The notes: generated by a model from the letters alone, not told the origin. A stretch of DNA of 64,000 nt from Nocardioides abyssi (GCF_030412915.1 NZ_JAUHJR010000001.1:620001-684000); one strand, 5' to 3'; counted from the first letter of the stretch, positions 8,146 through 16,571 are shown. Program-made: numbers and translations.

Positions 8146-9594
8146 ATGCTGCTCGGGCGCTGCACCACCCTGCTCCTCACGTTCGTGGCCGGCCTGGCCC
8201 TCCTCGTCGGGCTCGTCCCGGCCGCCGGCGCCGACCCGGGGGGCCCGGGCGACCCTGGTGATCCGGGGGAGCCGGCCCTCGTCGCCACGACGCTGACGCT
8301 CGCGGCACCGGCGCGGTACGCCGACCGGCCGACCGACCTGGTCGCGACGCTGGCGGCCGCCGACGGGACGCCGGTGGTCGGCGCGCCCGTGACGCTCGAG
8401 CGGCGGCAGGGCGGCGTGTGGACGCCGCTCGCGGCCGCGGTCACCGACGCGACCGGCCGGGTCGCGGCCGAGCCCGTGCTGGCCCGGCGGCCGGCCGACA
8501 ACGTGTTCCGCGCGGCGTACGCCGGCGACGCGACGTACGCGCCGGCGACCAGCGGGCCGGTCGCGGTGCCCCTGGTGAAGCGCACGAGCCAGGTCCGAGT
8601 CCGCGGGCCGCAGCGGGTGGTCGACGAGCGGCGCGTGCCGGTGCGGGTGCTCTGGCGGACCGGCGACGGCCGGCCGGTGGCCGGCCGGGTGGAGCTGTTC
8701 CGCAAGCCCCGCGGCGGGAGCTGGACCCTCGCACGCAGGCTGCGCACCGACGAGCAGGGCCGCGCCGAGCTCGTCGTGCGCCCGCGCGTCGACACCGCGT
8801 GGAAGGCCGTCGCGACCGGCACCCCGTGGGCCGGCCGGGCCACCAGCGGCGTGCACCGCGTGGACAACGTCCCGCCGGGCGAGCCGGTCGTGCTGCCGCC
8901 CGGCGCGCCCCGGCCGCGGGTGACGCTGCCGCCGCAGCCCCGGGCGACCGGCGCCGGCCCGCAGCTGCGGGTCACGCGGATCCCCGACGGCGTGTGGCGC
9001 TCGATGGTCGGGCGCAGCTGGCGGCCCGGGTGCCCCGTGGGCCGCGCCGGCCTGCGGCTGGTGCGCGTCAACTACTGGGGCTACGACGGCTACCGCCACC
9101 GCGGCGAGGTCGTCGCCGCCGCCTCCGCGGCCGGGGCGATCGGTCGGGCGCTGGCGGCGATGCACGAGCGGCGGTTCCCGATCCGCGCGATGTACCGCGT
9201 CGACCGCTTCGGCTGGTCCGGCCGCCTCCAGGGCGCCGACGACTACCGGTCGATGGCCGCGGGCAACACCTCGGCCTTCAACTGCCGCTGGGTGGTGGGC
9301 CGCCCCGGCGTCCGCTCGCCGCACTCCTACGGCCGGTCGCTGGACGTCAACCCGTGGGAGAACCCCTACCGCGCCTCCCACGGCTGGACCCCCAACTCCT
9401 GGTGGGTCGCCCGCTCGCACCCACGCGTGGCCTGGCGATCGGGCAGCCACCCGGTGGTGCGGCTGATGGCCGCACACGGCCTGCGCTGGACCTACGGGCT
9501 CTCCGACATCCACCACTTCGACGCCCGGGGGAGCAGCGGACGGACCGTCCCCGCCCCGGTCGCCCGCGCGTGCGGCGAGCAGGTGTGCCACTGA
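8146..9594 (+). CDS. secreted M15-type D-Ala-D-Ala carboxypeptidase-like protein with Ig-like repeats
   Basis: 482-aa exported protein. A signal peptide (LLLTFVAGLALLVGLVPAAGA) is followed by a Gly/Pro linker. Two bacterial Ig-like beta domains come next (~45-140 and ~145-230, each with VxLxRxxGGxW), then a Pro-rich linker and a C-terminal peptidase_M15_4 domain. Zinc-site motifs are His393-x6-Asp400 (HSYGRSLDVN) and His456/His457 (SDIHHFD). Family members trim peptidoglycan stem peptides. ATG 8146 lies 6 bases after CATGAT (8134-8139), suggesting a leaderless start; longer readings run into the intergenic repeat. The HIT gene overlaps the stop codon. Confidence 0.87.
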   Translation: MLLGRCTTLLLTFVAGLALLVGLVPAAGADPGGPGDPGDPGEPALVATTLTLAAPARYADRPTDLVATLAAADGTPVVGAPVTLERRQGGVWTPLAAAVTDATGRVAAEPVLARRPADNVFRAAYAGDATYAPATSGPVAVPLVKRTSQVRVRGPQRVVDERRVPVRVLWRTGDGRPVAGRVELFRKPRGGSWTLARRLRTDEQGRAELVVRPRVDTAWKAVATGTPWAGRATSGVHRVDNVPPGEPVVLPPGAPRPRVTLPPQPRATGAGPQLRVTRIPDGVWRSMVGRSWRPGCPVGRAGLRLVRVNYWGYDGYRHRGEVVAAASAAGAIGRALAAMHERRFPIRAMYRVDRFGWSGRLQGADDYRSMAAGNTSAFNCRWVVGRPGVRSPHSYGRSLDVNPWENPYRASHGWTPNSWWVARSHPRVAWRSGSHPVVRLMAAHGLRWTYGLSDIHHFDARGSSGRTVPAPVARACGEQVCH

Positions 9595-10028
9595 TGGCGG
9601 GCGGTGCCGACGCGGCGAAGCCCTGCGTCTTCTGCGCCATCGTCGCCGGGAAGGCCGAGGCCGACCGGGTGCTCGAGGACGACGACTTCGTGGCCTTCCT
9701 CGACCAGCGGCCGGTCTTCAAGGGCCACGTGCTGCTGGTCCCGCGCGAGCACGTCGTCACGCTGCCCGACCTCCCGGCCGCGCTGCGCGACCCGTTCCTC
9801 GCCCACGCCCAGCGGATCGCGACCGCGGTCGTCGACGCGCTCGGCGCGCAGGGCTCGTTCGTCGCGGTCAACAACGTGGTCAGCCAGTCGGTGCCCCACC
9901 TGCACCTGCACGTCGTGCCGCGCACCAAGGGCGACGGGCTGCGGGGGTTCTTCTGGCCGCGGCACCGGTACGACGACCTCGCCGAGCGGGCGGCGTACGC
10001 CGCGAGACTGCGTGCGGCACTGTCCTAG
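9594..10028 (+). CDS. HIT-family nucleotide hydrolase/transferase
   Basis: 144-aa histidine-triad protein. The catalytic HLHLHVVP motif (HxHxHxx, ~residues 101-108) is intact, and the N-terminal CVFCAIVAG pair of cysteines is typical of zinc-binding HIT proteins. The family cleaves phosphoramidates or dinucleoside polyphosphates. ATG 9594 overlaps the stop of the upstream peptidase gene (TGATG), so translation is probably coupled. The substrate is not predictable. Confidence 0.92.
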   Translation: MAGGADAAKPCVFCAIVAGKAEADRVLEDDDFVAFLDQRPVFKGHVLLVPREHVVTLPDLPAALRDPFLAHAQRIATAVVDALGAQGSFVAVNNVVSQSVPHLHLHVVPRTKGDGLRGFFWPRHRYDDLAERAAYAARLRAALS

Positions 10029-10096
10029 CCCTGTCGTAGCGTGTGCGATCGTCCGCAACCGCCGGACCACAGCCACCGAGCATCAGGAGTGCAGTC

Positions 10097-10864
10097 ATGG
10101 GTCGATTCGACGGGCGCGTCGCCGTCGTCACCGGAGCCGCCCGCGGGATCGGGTTCGGCACCGCCACCCGGTTCGCGGAGGAGGGTGCGTCGGTGGCGAT
10201 CATCGACCTCGACGAGACCGCCGCCGCCGAGGCGGCCGCGAAGCTGCCGGTCGTCGGCGGCGCGAAGGCCGTGGGCATCGGGGCGGACGTCAGCAACGCC
10301 GAGTCCGCGGACGCCGCGGTCGAGCGCGTGGTGAGCGAGCTCGGTGGGATCCACGTGCTGGTCAACAACGCCGGCATCACCCGCGACAACCTGCTGTTCA
10401 AGATGACCGAGTCCGACTGGGACCTGGTCATGGGCGTGCACCTCAAGGGTGCGTTCCTGATGACCAAGGCTGCTCAGAAGCACTTCGTGGAGCAGAAGTA
10501 CGGCAAGATCGTGAACCTCTCCAGCGTCTCCGCGCTGGGCAACCGCGGCCAGGCCAACTACTCCGCCGCGAAGATGGGCGTGCAGGGCTTCACCCGCACC
10601 CTGGGCATCGAGCTGGGCCCGTTCGGCATCAACGCCAACGCGGTCGCGCCGGGCTTCATCGCCACCGAGATGACCGACGCCACCGCGGCGCGGCTGAAGA
10701 TGGACGTCGAGGAGTTCCGCAAGCTCAACGCCGAGGCCAACCCGGTGCGCCGGGTGGGGTTCCCCGAGGACATCGCGGCCGCGGTCGCGTTCCTGGCCAG
10801 CGACGAGGCGTCGTACATCACCGGTCAGACGCTGTACGTCGACGGCGGCGGCAAGCTCGGCTGA
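10097..10864 (+). CDS. SDR-family oxidoreductase, FabG-like 3-oxoacyl reductase
   Basis: 255-aa short-chain dehydrogenase. NAD(P)-binding GAARGIGFG is at ~residues 13-21, the NNAG motif at ~90, the catalytic Ser in NLSSVSA and YSAAK (Tyr/Lys) in the middle, and the VAPGFIATEMT loop after it. The sequence is closest in style to FabG-type 3-ketoacyl-(ACP/CoA) reductases. ATG 10097 follows CAGGAGT. It stands alone, with a terminator hairpin behind it. The physiological substrate is uncertain. Confidence 0.9.
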   Translation: MGRFDGRVAVVTGAARGIGFGTATRFAEEGASVAIIDLDETAAAEAAAKLPVVGGAKAVGIGADVSNAESADAAVERVVSELGGIHVLVNNAGITRDNLLFKMTESDWDLVMGVHLKGAFLMTKAAQKHFVEQKYGKIVNLSSVSALGNRGQANYSAAKMGVQGFTRTLGIELGPFGINANAVAPGFIATEMTDATAARLKMDVEEFRKLNAEANPVRRVGFPEDIAAAVAFLASDEASYITGQTLYVDGGGKLG

Positions 10865-10890
10865 CGTCCGCGCCACCTCGGCACCACCAG

Positions 10891-10928
10891 GGACGGGGAG
10901 GCGCCGCCCGCCGGCGCCCTCCCCGTCC
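10891..10928 (+). terminator. terminator hairpin after the SDR gene
   Basis: 15/16-bp stem with a single bulged G (arms at 10891-10905 and 10913-10928, 7-base loop). It starts 27 bases after the SDR stop codon; no U-tract. Confidence 0.65.
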
Positions 10929-11035
10929 GGGCGCGCCTCCGCGCCCGTGCGGTCACCGCGCCGCACACTGGTCTCCGTCGGCCTTAGTCGACCGAACCAC
11001 TAGTCAATCCCGTTCCCTCTGCATTGGAGCCCGCC

Positions 11036-12052
11036 GTGCGCCGCACCCGGACCCGCGCCCTCGCCTCGACCATCGCCGCCACCGCCCTGGTGCTCTCCGC
11101 CTGCGGCGGCTCCGACGACGGCTCGGGGGAGGACGGCGGCAGCGACCCGCAGGCCACCAGCGCCGGCGCGAAGCTCGCCTCCACCTGGCCGCTCACCGGC
11201 CTGCCGGTCAAGGGTGACGACTCCGCGGTCCAGGACCACCCGGTGCTCGTGCTGAAGATGGACAACACCTCCTCCAGCGCCCCGCAGGTCGGCCTCGGCT
11301 CCGCCGACCTCGTCGTCGAGGAGCTCGTCGAGGGCGGGATGACCCGCCTCGCGGCGTTCTTCTACTCCCGGGTGCCGGGCGACGCCGGCCCGGTGCGCTC
11401 GATGCGCGCCAGCGACATCGGCATCGTCAGCCCGGTCGACGCGGCCATGGTCACCAGCGGCGCCGCGCCGATCACGATCAAGCGGATCAACGGCGCGGGG
11501 ATCGAGTTCTTCGGCGAGGGCGCCAAGGGCTTCTACCGCGCGAGCGGCCGCAGCGCGCCGTACAACCTGTTCGCCGACATGACCGCGACCGCGACGCTCA
11601 CCCGTGGGGGAGAGCGCCCCGCCGACTACCTCAGCTGGGGTGACGCCGCGGACCTGCCGAAGGGCAAGCCGGCCTCCGGGCTCGCGGCCAGCTTCGGCGG
11701 CGGCCACACCACGACGTGGAGCTTCCGCGACGGCGGCTACGTCAACGAGAGCGGGTACGCCGCCGAGGGCGACGAGTTCCCCGCCGACACCGTGCTGGTG
11801 CTGCGGGTCGAGGTCGGCGACGCCGGCTACCGCGACCCCGCCGGCAACCCGGTGCCCGAGACCAAGCTCGAGGGCAAGGGCGAGGCGATGCTCTTCCACG
11901 ACGGCCGCGTCGTCCGCGCCTCGTGGTCCAAGGCCGGCCTCGACGCCCCCATCGAGCTGGCCACCAAGCAGGGTGAGCTCACGGTCCCCGCCGGCCACAC
12001 CTGGATCGAGCTGGTCCCGCGCGAGGCCGGCGACGTGACCGTCACCCGCTGA
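11036..12052 (+). CDS. DUF3048 (YerB-like) lipoprotein
   Basis: 338-aa exported lipoprotein: a basic N-terminus, a hydrophobic core and the lipobox LVLSAC, then a Gly/Ser/Asp-rich linker. The DUF3048 domain covers most of the mature protein. It shows the typical features VLVLKMDNTSSSAPQVGL, ADLVVEELVEGGMTRLAAFF and the GPVRSMRASDI stretch. The function is unknown; Bacillus YerB is the named relative. GTG 11036 is chosen because GGAG sits 6 bases upstream; a TTG at 11024 lies inside that RBS region. It converges on the tetR gene with a 9-base gap. Confidence 0.88.
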   Translation: MRRTRTRALASTIAATALVLSACGGSDDGSGEDGGSDPQATSAGAKLASTWPLTGLPVKGDDSAVQDHPVLVLKMDNTSSSAPQVGLGSADLVVEELVEGGMTRLAAFFYSRVPGDAGPVRSMRASDIGIVSPVDAAMVTSGAAPITIKRINGAGIEFFGEGAKGFYRASGRSAPYNLFADMTATATLTRGGERPADYLSWGDAADLPKGKPASGLAASFGGGHTTTWSFRDGGYVNESGYAAEGDEFPADTVLVLRVEVGDAGYRDPAGNPVPETKLEGKGEAMLFHDGRVVRASWSKAGLDAPIELATKQGELTVPAGHTWIELVPREAGDVTVTR

Positions 12053-12061
12053 CGGGGGCCG

Positions 12062-12766
12062 TCAGGCCGGCTCGCCGCTGGCGCCGGGGAGCGGCACGCC
12101 GTCGTCCGCGAGCGCCTGGAAGCCCTGGAGGATGAAGGCGATCGCGGTCTCCACCCGCTCCGCCGCGGCGATCGGGTCGTCGGCGCTGGAGACCGACTCC
12201 CCGGCCGAGGACATCGCGCCGAAGAAGATGCGGGCGAAGGTCTGCAGCATGTCCTCCTCCAGCTCCCAGGTGCCGGCGCTGAGCACCGAGCGGACGATCT
12301 CGAGGACGTTGGCGAAGGTCGAGCGCTCCTCCTGCTCGCGGAAGCGCTCGTAGCCCAGGACCGAGGGCCCCTCCTGGATGACGATGCGGCGGTAGCGCGG
12401 CTCCTGCACGACGGCCAGGAACGCTTGGAGGCCGGCGAGCGCCTTCTCCCAGGGATCCTTCCGGCCGCGCAGCGCCTTCTGGATCGCGCGGGAGGCATCC
12501 GCCTCCACCCGCTCGAAGACCGCCTCGAAGAGCGCCTGCTTGCCGCTGAAGTGGTGGTAGAGCGCGCCCTTGGTGACGCGGGCGCCGGCGACGATCGAGT
12601 CGAGAGACGCCGCGGCGTACCCCAGGTCGGTGAAGAGCTCCTCGGCCACGTCGACCAGCGCCCGCTTGGTGGAGGCGGAGTACTGCTGGCGGCGGCTCGT
12701 GCCGGTCACGCCGGGGACACCGGGGACCTTCGGCACCAGCTTCGAGACGCTCGGCTTCGGTGGCAT
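12062..12766 (-). CDS. TetR/AcrR-family transcriptional regulator
   Basis: 234-aa repressor. An unusual Pro/Val-rich N-terminus (~25 residues) precedes the TetR helix-turn-helix (STKRALVDVAEELFTDLGYAAASLDSIVAGARVTKGALYHHFSGKQ, given here as positions ~32-75). The C-terminal part is a helical ligand-binding domain. ATG 12766 is 6 bases from a TAAACT -10 box (12773-12778), so the mRNA is probably leaderless. A palindrome directly behind that -10 box suggests autoregulation, and the divergent gene at 12900 is the likely co-target. The ligand is unknown. Confidence 0.9.
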   Translation of the reverse strand: MPPKPSVSKLVPKVPGVPGVTGTSRRQQYSASTKRALVDVAEELFTDLGYAAASLDSIVAGARVTKGALYHHFSGKQALFEAVFERVEADASRAIQKALRGRKDPWEKALAGLQAFLAVVQEPRYRRIVIQEGPSVLGYERFREQEERSTFANVLEIVRSVLSAGTWELEEDMLQTFARIFFGAMSSAGESVSSADDPIAAAERVETAIAFILQGFQALADDGVPLPGASGEPA

Positions 12767-12772
12767 CCCGGC

Positions 12773-12778
12773 AGTTTA
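12773..12778 (-). promoter_or_regulatory. -10 box TAAACT of the tetR gene (leaderless)
   Basis: On the minus strand TAAACT lies 6 bases before ATG 12766. It is the most AT-rich hexamer in the intergenic region and adjoins the palindrome at 12782-12794. Confidence 0.55.
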
Positions 12779-12781
12779 GGC

Positions 12782-12873
12782 ACCGACCGTCGGTACGGGT
12801 GGCACGGATCACCCGACGGTTCGTTGCATACCGTGAGTATGGCTCCGTACCCTGGGTACGTACTCACGGTATG
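12782..12873. promoter_or_regulatory. divergent tetR promoter region with three palindromes (candidate operators)
   Basis: Three inverted repeats lie between the tetR gene and the gene at 12900. ACCGAC-C-GTCGGT is at 12782-12794. Arms CATACCGTGAGTA (12827-12839) and TACTCACGGTATG (12861-12873) form a perfect 13-bp inverted repeat. Nested between them is GTACCC-T-GGGTAC (12847-12859). TetR dimers bind such palindromes; which one is used here is unknown. Confidence 0.65.
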
Positions 12874-12899
12874 TGAGGACCCTCGACAAGGAGCAGACC

Positions 12900-13463
12900 A
12901 TGACCTGGACTTCCTTCCACTCCCGCGGAGAGATCCTGCGCTCCGTCACCCGCGTCGCCGACCGGCGCCGCGACGGCGTCCTCCCCATGGACGTGCCCGG
13001 TGTCCGCGAGACGTTCGAGGACGAGCTCGCGCTGTACGGTGCGCTGTCGCTGCGCTGGCACACCCGCCTCGCGGGCCGCATCGAGCGCGAGCTGGCCGGC
13101 CAGCCGCTCGACCTCGAGGGTGCGGTGATCACCGCCTGGCGCGCGCTGGCCGACGACATGCCCGGCACCCGCGCGATCCTCGACCACTACCGCGACGAGC
13201 CCGTCGACGACGCGATGGCCGCGGCGATCGCCAAGGCCACCCGCAAGGAGCACATCCTGCTCGCGATCATGGCCGGCCGCGCGAGCGTCCACGACAGCCG
13301 CGGCGCGGCCCTCGCCGCCCAGACCGGCGCGCACATCGAGCAGCGCGCCCGCACCCTGAACGCCGCGATCGCTACCGCGCGCTCCACGACGACGCCGCAC
13401 GACGGCGCCCTCACCTCGCTGCGCCAGCGCCTCGGCCGCCTCCGGGCCGCGCTCGCAGCCTGA
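12900..13463 (+). CDS. conserved hypothetical protein, likely TetR-controlled (187 aa)
   Basis: Soluble, mostly helical protein with no signal peptide or membrane segment and no family I can name. It is rich in Ala/Arg; a central stretch (DDMPGTRAILDHYRDEP then a KATRKEHILLAIMAG helix) resembles a small helical bundle, and the C-terminus is basic. ATG 12900 follows AAGGAGCAGACC, a good RBS; an upstream ATG at 12873 sits inside the palindrome and lacks one. Its position opposite tetR, with shared palindromes, suggests regulation by that repressor. Confidence 0.75.
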   Translation: MTWTSFHSRGEILRSVTRVADRRRDGVLPMDVPGVRETFEDELALYGALSLRWHTRLAGRIERELAGQPLDLEGAVITAWRALADDMPGTRAILDHYRDEPVDDAMAAAIAKATRKEHILLAIMAGRASVHDSRGAALAAQTGAHIEQRARTLNAAIATARSTTTPHDGALTSLRQRLGRLRAALAA

Positions 13464-13471
13464 CCCCACCC

Positions 13472-13494
13472 GGCCGCGCCGACCCGGCGCGGCC
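13472..13494 (+). terminator. hairpin downstream of the 12900 gene
   Basis: 9-bp perfect stem GGCCGCGCC with a 5-base loop, 9 bases after the stop codon; no U-tract. Confidence 0.5.
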
Positions 13495-13505
13495 GCCCCC
13501 GGACT

Positions 13506-13577
13506 GACGGCCCCGATCCGACGCACCCTCCCTCGCGGTTCCTCCCGCACCCTCCCTCGCGTCGGGCCGGGGCCGTC
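13506..13577. repeat. inverted repeat enclosing a direct repeat
   Basis: Arms GACGGCCCCG (13506-13515) and CGGGGCCGTC (13568-13577) enclose two direct copies of GCACCCTCCCTCGCG (at ~13523 and ~13547). It occupies the gap before the YqgE gene; function unknown. Confidence 0.5.
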
Positions 13578-13610
13578 ATGCGTCCGCACCCCGTGCGCCA
13601 TGATGGAGAC

Positions 13611-14168
13611 GTGGGCGAGCTGCGGGCAGGGATGCTGCTGGTGGCGACGCCCGCCCTGCTGGACCCGAACTTCGCCGACACGGTCGTGCTGCTCCTCGAC
13701 GTCGACGCCGGCGGCGCGCTGGGCGTGGTGGTCAACCGCCCCTCGCCGGTCGCCGTCTCCGAGGTCCTCGCCGGCTGGGGCGACGTCGTCGCCGAGCCCG
13801 AGGTGCTCTTCTCCGGCGGGCCGGTCGGCCCGGAGGGAGCGCTCGCGGTCGCGCTGCTGCGCGACGCCGACGACGCCCCGGTCGGCTTCCGCGCCGTCGA
13901 CGGCCGCCTGGGGCTGCTCGACCTCGACACCCCGGTCGAGCTGGTCGAGGGCACGCTGGCGGGCCTGCGCATCTTCGCGGGGTACGCCGGGTGGGGCGCC
14001 GACCAGCTCGAGGACGAGGTCGAGGAGGGCAGCTGGTACGTCGTGCCCGCCGAGCCCGCCGACGCGTTCCGCCTCGACCCCGACGGCCTGTGGCGCGACG
14101 TGATGCGCCGCCAGCCGGGCGAGCTCGCCTGGCACGCCACCCGGCCGGCCGACCCCGACCTGAACTGA
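13611..14168 (+). CDS. YqgE/AlgH family protein (UPF0301)
   Basis: 185-aa cytoplasmic protein of the YqgE/AlgH family. Hallmarks are an N-terminal GMLLVATPALLDPNFADTVVLLL, GALGVVVNRPS, the FSGGPVGPEG loop, and RIFAGYAGWGADQLEDE-like text in the second half. The family has a known fold but no settled biochemical role. GTG 13611 gives the usual length (~185 aa). A CATGAT hexamer 6 bases upstream could act as -10, or GGAG as a short-spaced RBS. Confidence 0.9.
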   Translation: MGELRAGMLLVATPALLDPNFADTVVLLLDVDAGGALGVVVNRPSPVAVSEVLAGWGDVVAEPEVLFSGGPVGPEGALAVALLRDADDAPVGFRAVDGRLGLLDLDTPVELVEGTLAGLRIFAGYAGWGADQLEDEVEEGSWYVVPAEPADAFRLDPDGLWRDVMRRQPGELAWHATRPADPDLN

Positions 14169-14261
14169 CCTGGGCCGACCTGAGCCGAGCTGGCCTGAGC
14201 TGATCGGCCGGGACGTCGGCGACTGGGCCGACGGGGGGTGTCCTGACGTACTCTTGGTCGC

Positions 14262-14531
14262 GTGAGCCAGATCGGATTCGGGACCGGCACCGCCGTCGAC
14301 GAGAGGGTCCGCGAGGACCAGCGCACCGTCCCCACCGACGACGGTGACCACGAGCGGTTCTCGCACTACGTGGAGAAGGACAAGCTCACCGAGGCGATGG
14401 TGATGGGCACGCCCGTCGTCGCGCTCTGCGGCAAGGTGTGGGTGCCGAGCCGTGCGCCGGAGAAGTTCCCGGTCTGCCCCGAGTGCAAGGAAGCCTGGGA
14501 GAGCATGCGCGACGAGTCGGGCGACGAGTGA
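14262..14531 (+). CDS. DUF3039 zinc-ribbon-like protein
   Basis: 89-aa actinobacterial DUF3039 protein. The conserved second half carries VVALCGKVWVPSR and FPVCPECKEAW, whose three cysteines (plus His36 of RFSHYV) could bind zinc. GTG 14262 is 7 bases after TACTCT (14249-14254), fitting a leaderless mRNA. The stop overlaps the helicase start (GTGA), and the DUF3039-helicase pair appears to be a conserved actinobacterial arrangement, suggesting a joint role in nucleic-acid handling. The function is not established. Confidence 0.88.
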   Translation: MSQIGFGTGTAVDERVREDQRTVPTDDGDHERFSHYVEKDKLTEAMVMGTPVVALCGKVWVPSRAPEKFPVCPECKEAWESMRDESGDE

Positions 14532-16375
14532 CCGGACGGCACGACCGCCCGACCGCCCGCCACACCACCACCGCCCCCGACGAGACCGAGCTCGACCTCT
14601 CGCTGACCCCCGCGCTCAGCCCCGCGTGGCCCGAGCGCGCCGCCTGGGGCACGGCCCCGTCGCTGCGCGCGTGGCAGCAGGCGGCGATGACGAAGTACTT
14701 CAGCGACCAACCGCGCGACTTCCTCGCGGTCGCGACGCCGGGTGCCGGCAAGACGACGTTCGCGCTGTCGGTGGCCGCCGAGCTGCTGGGCCGGCGCATC
14801 GTCGACCGGATCATCGTGGTCGCGCCGACCGAGCACCTCAAGCTCCAGTGGGCCGAGGCCGCCGCCCGGGCGGGGATCCCCATCGACCCGACGTACGCCG
14901 CCGGCAAGGGCAAGACCTCCGGTGACTACGTCGGCGTCGCCGTGACGTACGCCGGCGTGGCGGTCAACCCGCTGGCCATGCGCATTCGTGCCGAGCGGTT
15001 CAAGACGCTGGTCATCCTCGACGAGGTCCACCACGCGGGCGACGCGCTGTCGTGGGGCGAGGGTGTCCGCGAGGCCTTCGAGCCCGCGGCCCGGCGCCTG
15101 GCGCTGACCGGCACGCCGTTCCGCTCCGACATCAACCCGATCCCGTTCGTCACCTACGCGCCCGGCCCCGACGGCGTGCCGCGCTCGGTGGCCGACTACA
15201 CCTACGGCTACGCCCACGCCTTGGCCGACCACGTCGTGCGGCCGGTGCTGTTCATGGCGTACTCCGGCGACATGACGTGGCGCACCCGCGCCGGCGACGA
15301 GGTCTCCGCGCGGCTCGGCGAGCCGCTGACCAAGGACCTGACCAACCAGGCGCTGCGCACCGCGCTCGACCCGCAGGGCTCCTGGATGCCGTCGGTGCTG
15401 GCCGCGGCCGACAAGCGCCTGTCGGAGGTGCGCCGCCACGTGCCCGACGCCGGCGGGCTGGTCATCGCCACCGACCAGGACAGCGCCCGCGCCTACGCCA
15501 AGCTGCTCAAGCAGATCTCGGGGGAGTCCCCGACGGTCGTGCTCTCCGACGAGAAGCTCGCCTCGAAGAAGATCTCGGCGTTCACCGACAGCGACGCCCG
15601 CTGGATGGTCGCGGTCCGCATGGTCTCCGAGGGCGTCGACGTGCCGCGGCTGGCCGTCGGCGTCTACGCGACCACCACCTCGACGCCGCTGTTCTTCGCC
15701 CAGGCCGTCGGCCGCTTCGTGCGCGCCCGGGCCCGCGGCGAGACCGCGTCGGTGTTCCTGCCGTCGGTGCCCTCGCTGCTCGGCTTCGCGTCCGAGATGG
15801 AGGTCGAGCGCGACCACGTCCTGGGCCGCAAGGTCACCGACGAGGGCGACATCTTCGCCGCCGAGGACGAGCTGCTCGCCCGTGCCAACGAGAGCGAGTC
15901 GGCCTCCGCGGAGCTCGAGATGTCCTTCGAGGCGCTCGGCTCGGAGGCCCGCTTCGACCGGGTGCTCTTCGACGGCGGCGAGTGGGGCCACGCCGGCGAG
16001 GTGCAGGTCGGCTCGGAGGAGGAGATGGACTTCCTCGGCATCCCCGGCCTGCTCGAGCCCGACCAGATGCGCGAGCTGCTGCGCCAGCGCCAGAGCGACC
16101 GCGCCCGCAAGCAGAAGGCGGTCGCCACCCCGGCCGAGGCCGCCGGCGACTCCGTCGCCCAGCTCAGCACCCACGAGCAGCTCGCCGTGCTCCGCCGCGA
16201 GCTCAACGGCCTCGTCGCCGCCTGGCACCACCGCACCGGCCAGGCCCACGGCATCACCCACGCCGCCCTCCGCAAGGAGTGCGGCGGCCCGGCCGCCGCC
16301 GTCGCCAACGCCGAGCAGCTGCACGCCCGGATCGACCGCCTCCGCGAGTGGGCGGCCACGCGCAAGTCGTCCTGA
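14528..16375 (+). CDS. DEAD/DEAH-box superfamily 2 helicase
   Basis: 615-aa SF2 helicase. Walker A ATPGAGKTT is at ~69-77, motif Ia APTEHLKLQW at ~99, DEVHH (motif II) at 165-169 and TGTPFR (motif III) at ~195. The second RecA domain carries ARWMVAVRMVSEGVDVPRL and the arginine-finger motif QAVGRFVRARAR. A C-terminal extension of ~170 residues is helical and charged. It probably unwinds or remodels DNA/RNA with ATP. GTG 14528 overlaps the DUF3039 stop by 4 bases, so the two are translationally coupled. Its closest functional class (restriction-like, repair or RNA) cannot be decided here. Confidence 0.9.
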   Translation: MTGRHDRPTARHTTTAPDETELDLSLTPALSPAWPERAAWGTAPSLRAWQQAAMTKYFSDQPRDFLAVATPGAGKTTFALSVAAELLGRRIVDRIIVVAPTEHLKLQWAEAAARAGIPIDPTYAAGKGKTSGDYVGVAVTYAGVAVNPLAMRIRAERFKTLVILDEVHHAGDALSWGEGVREAFEPAARRLALTGTPFRSDINPIPFVTYAPGPDGVPRSVADYTYGYAHALADHVVRPVLFMAYSGDMTWRTRAGDEVSARLGEPLTKDLTNQALRTALDPQGSWMPSVLAAADKRLSEVRRHVPDAGGLVIATDQDSARAYAKLLKQISGESPTVVLSDEKLASKKISAFTDSDARWMVAVRMVSEGVDVPRLAVGVYATTTSTPLFFAQAVGRFVRARARGETASVFLPSVPSLLGFASEMEVERDHVLGRKVTDEGDIFAAEDELLARANESESASAELEMSFEALGSEARFDRVLFDGGEWGHAGEVQVGSEEEMDFLGIPGLLEPDQMRELLRQRQSDRARKQKAVATPAEAAGDSVAQLSTHEQLAVLRRELNGLVAAWHHRTGQAHGITHAALRKECGGPAAAVANAEQLHARIDRLREWAATRKSS

Positions 16376-16432
16376 GCCCGGCTGGTCCGCCGTCGGGCGA
16401 CTGTTCGTCGCTGGGTGGTCCTGCGCGCGGCG

Positions 16433-16537
16433 CACCTCGGTGGGGTAGTCCGGCACAGGTGCGCCCTCGGCGGGGTAGTCCGGCACAGGAGGGCCCTTCT
16501 CGCGGCCCGGACGGGCGCGTGCGTGCCGGACTACCCC
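16433..16537. repeat. GGGGTAGTCCG-type palindromic repeat, copy 1
   Basis: GGGGTAGTCCGGCAC occurs directly at 16442-16456 and 16472-16486 and inverted at 16523-16537. The two direct copies are part of a 30-base tandem unit. Relatives lie at 28078-28144 and 35226-35292. The element fills most of the 196-base gap between the helicase and IclR genes and could fold into a long hairpin. Confidence 0.75.
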
Positions 16538-16571
16538 GGCGGCCGCACGGGACCGTCCCTAGGCTGGGCCC

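Noticed and set aside
6799-9591. Long minus-strand open frame opposite pstA, pstB and the M15 peptidase
   Set aside because: Antisense to well-supported genes; composition is low-complexity and it has no plausible start or family.
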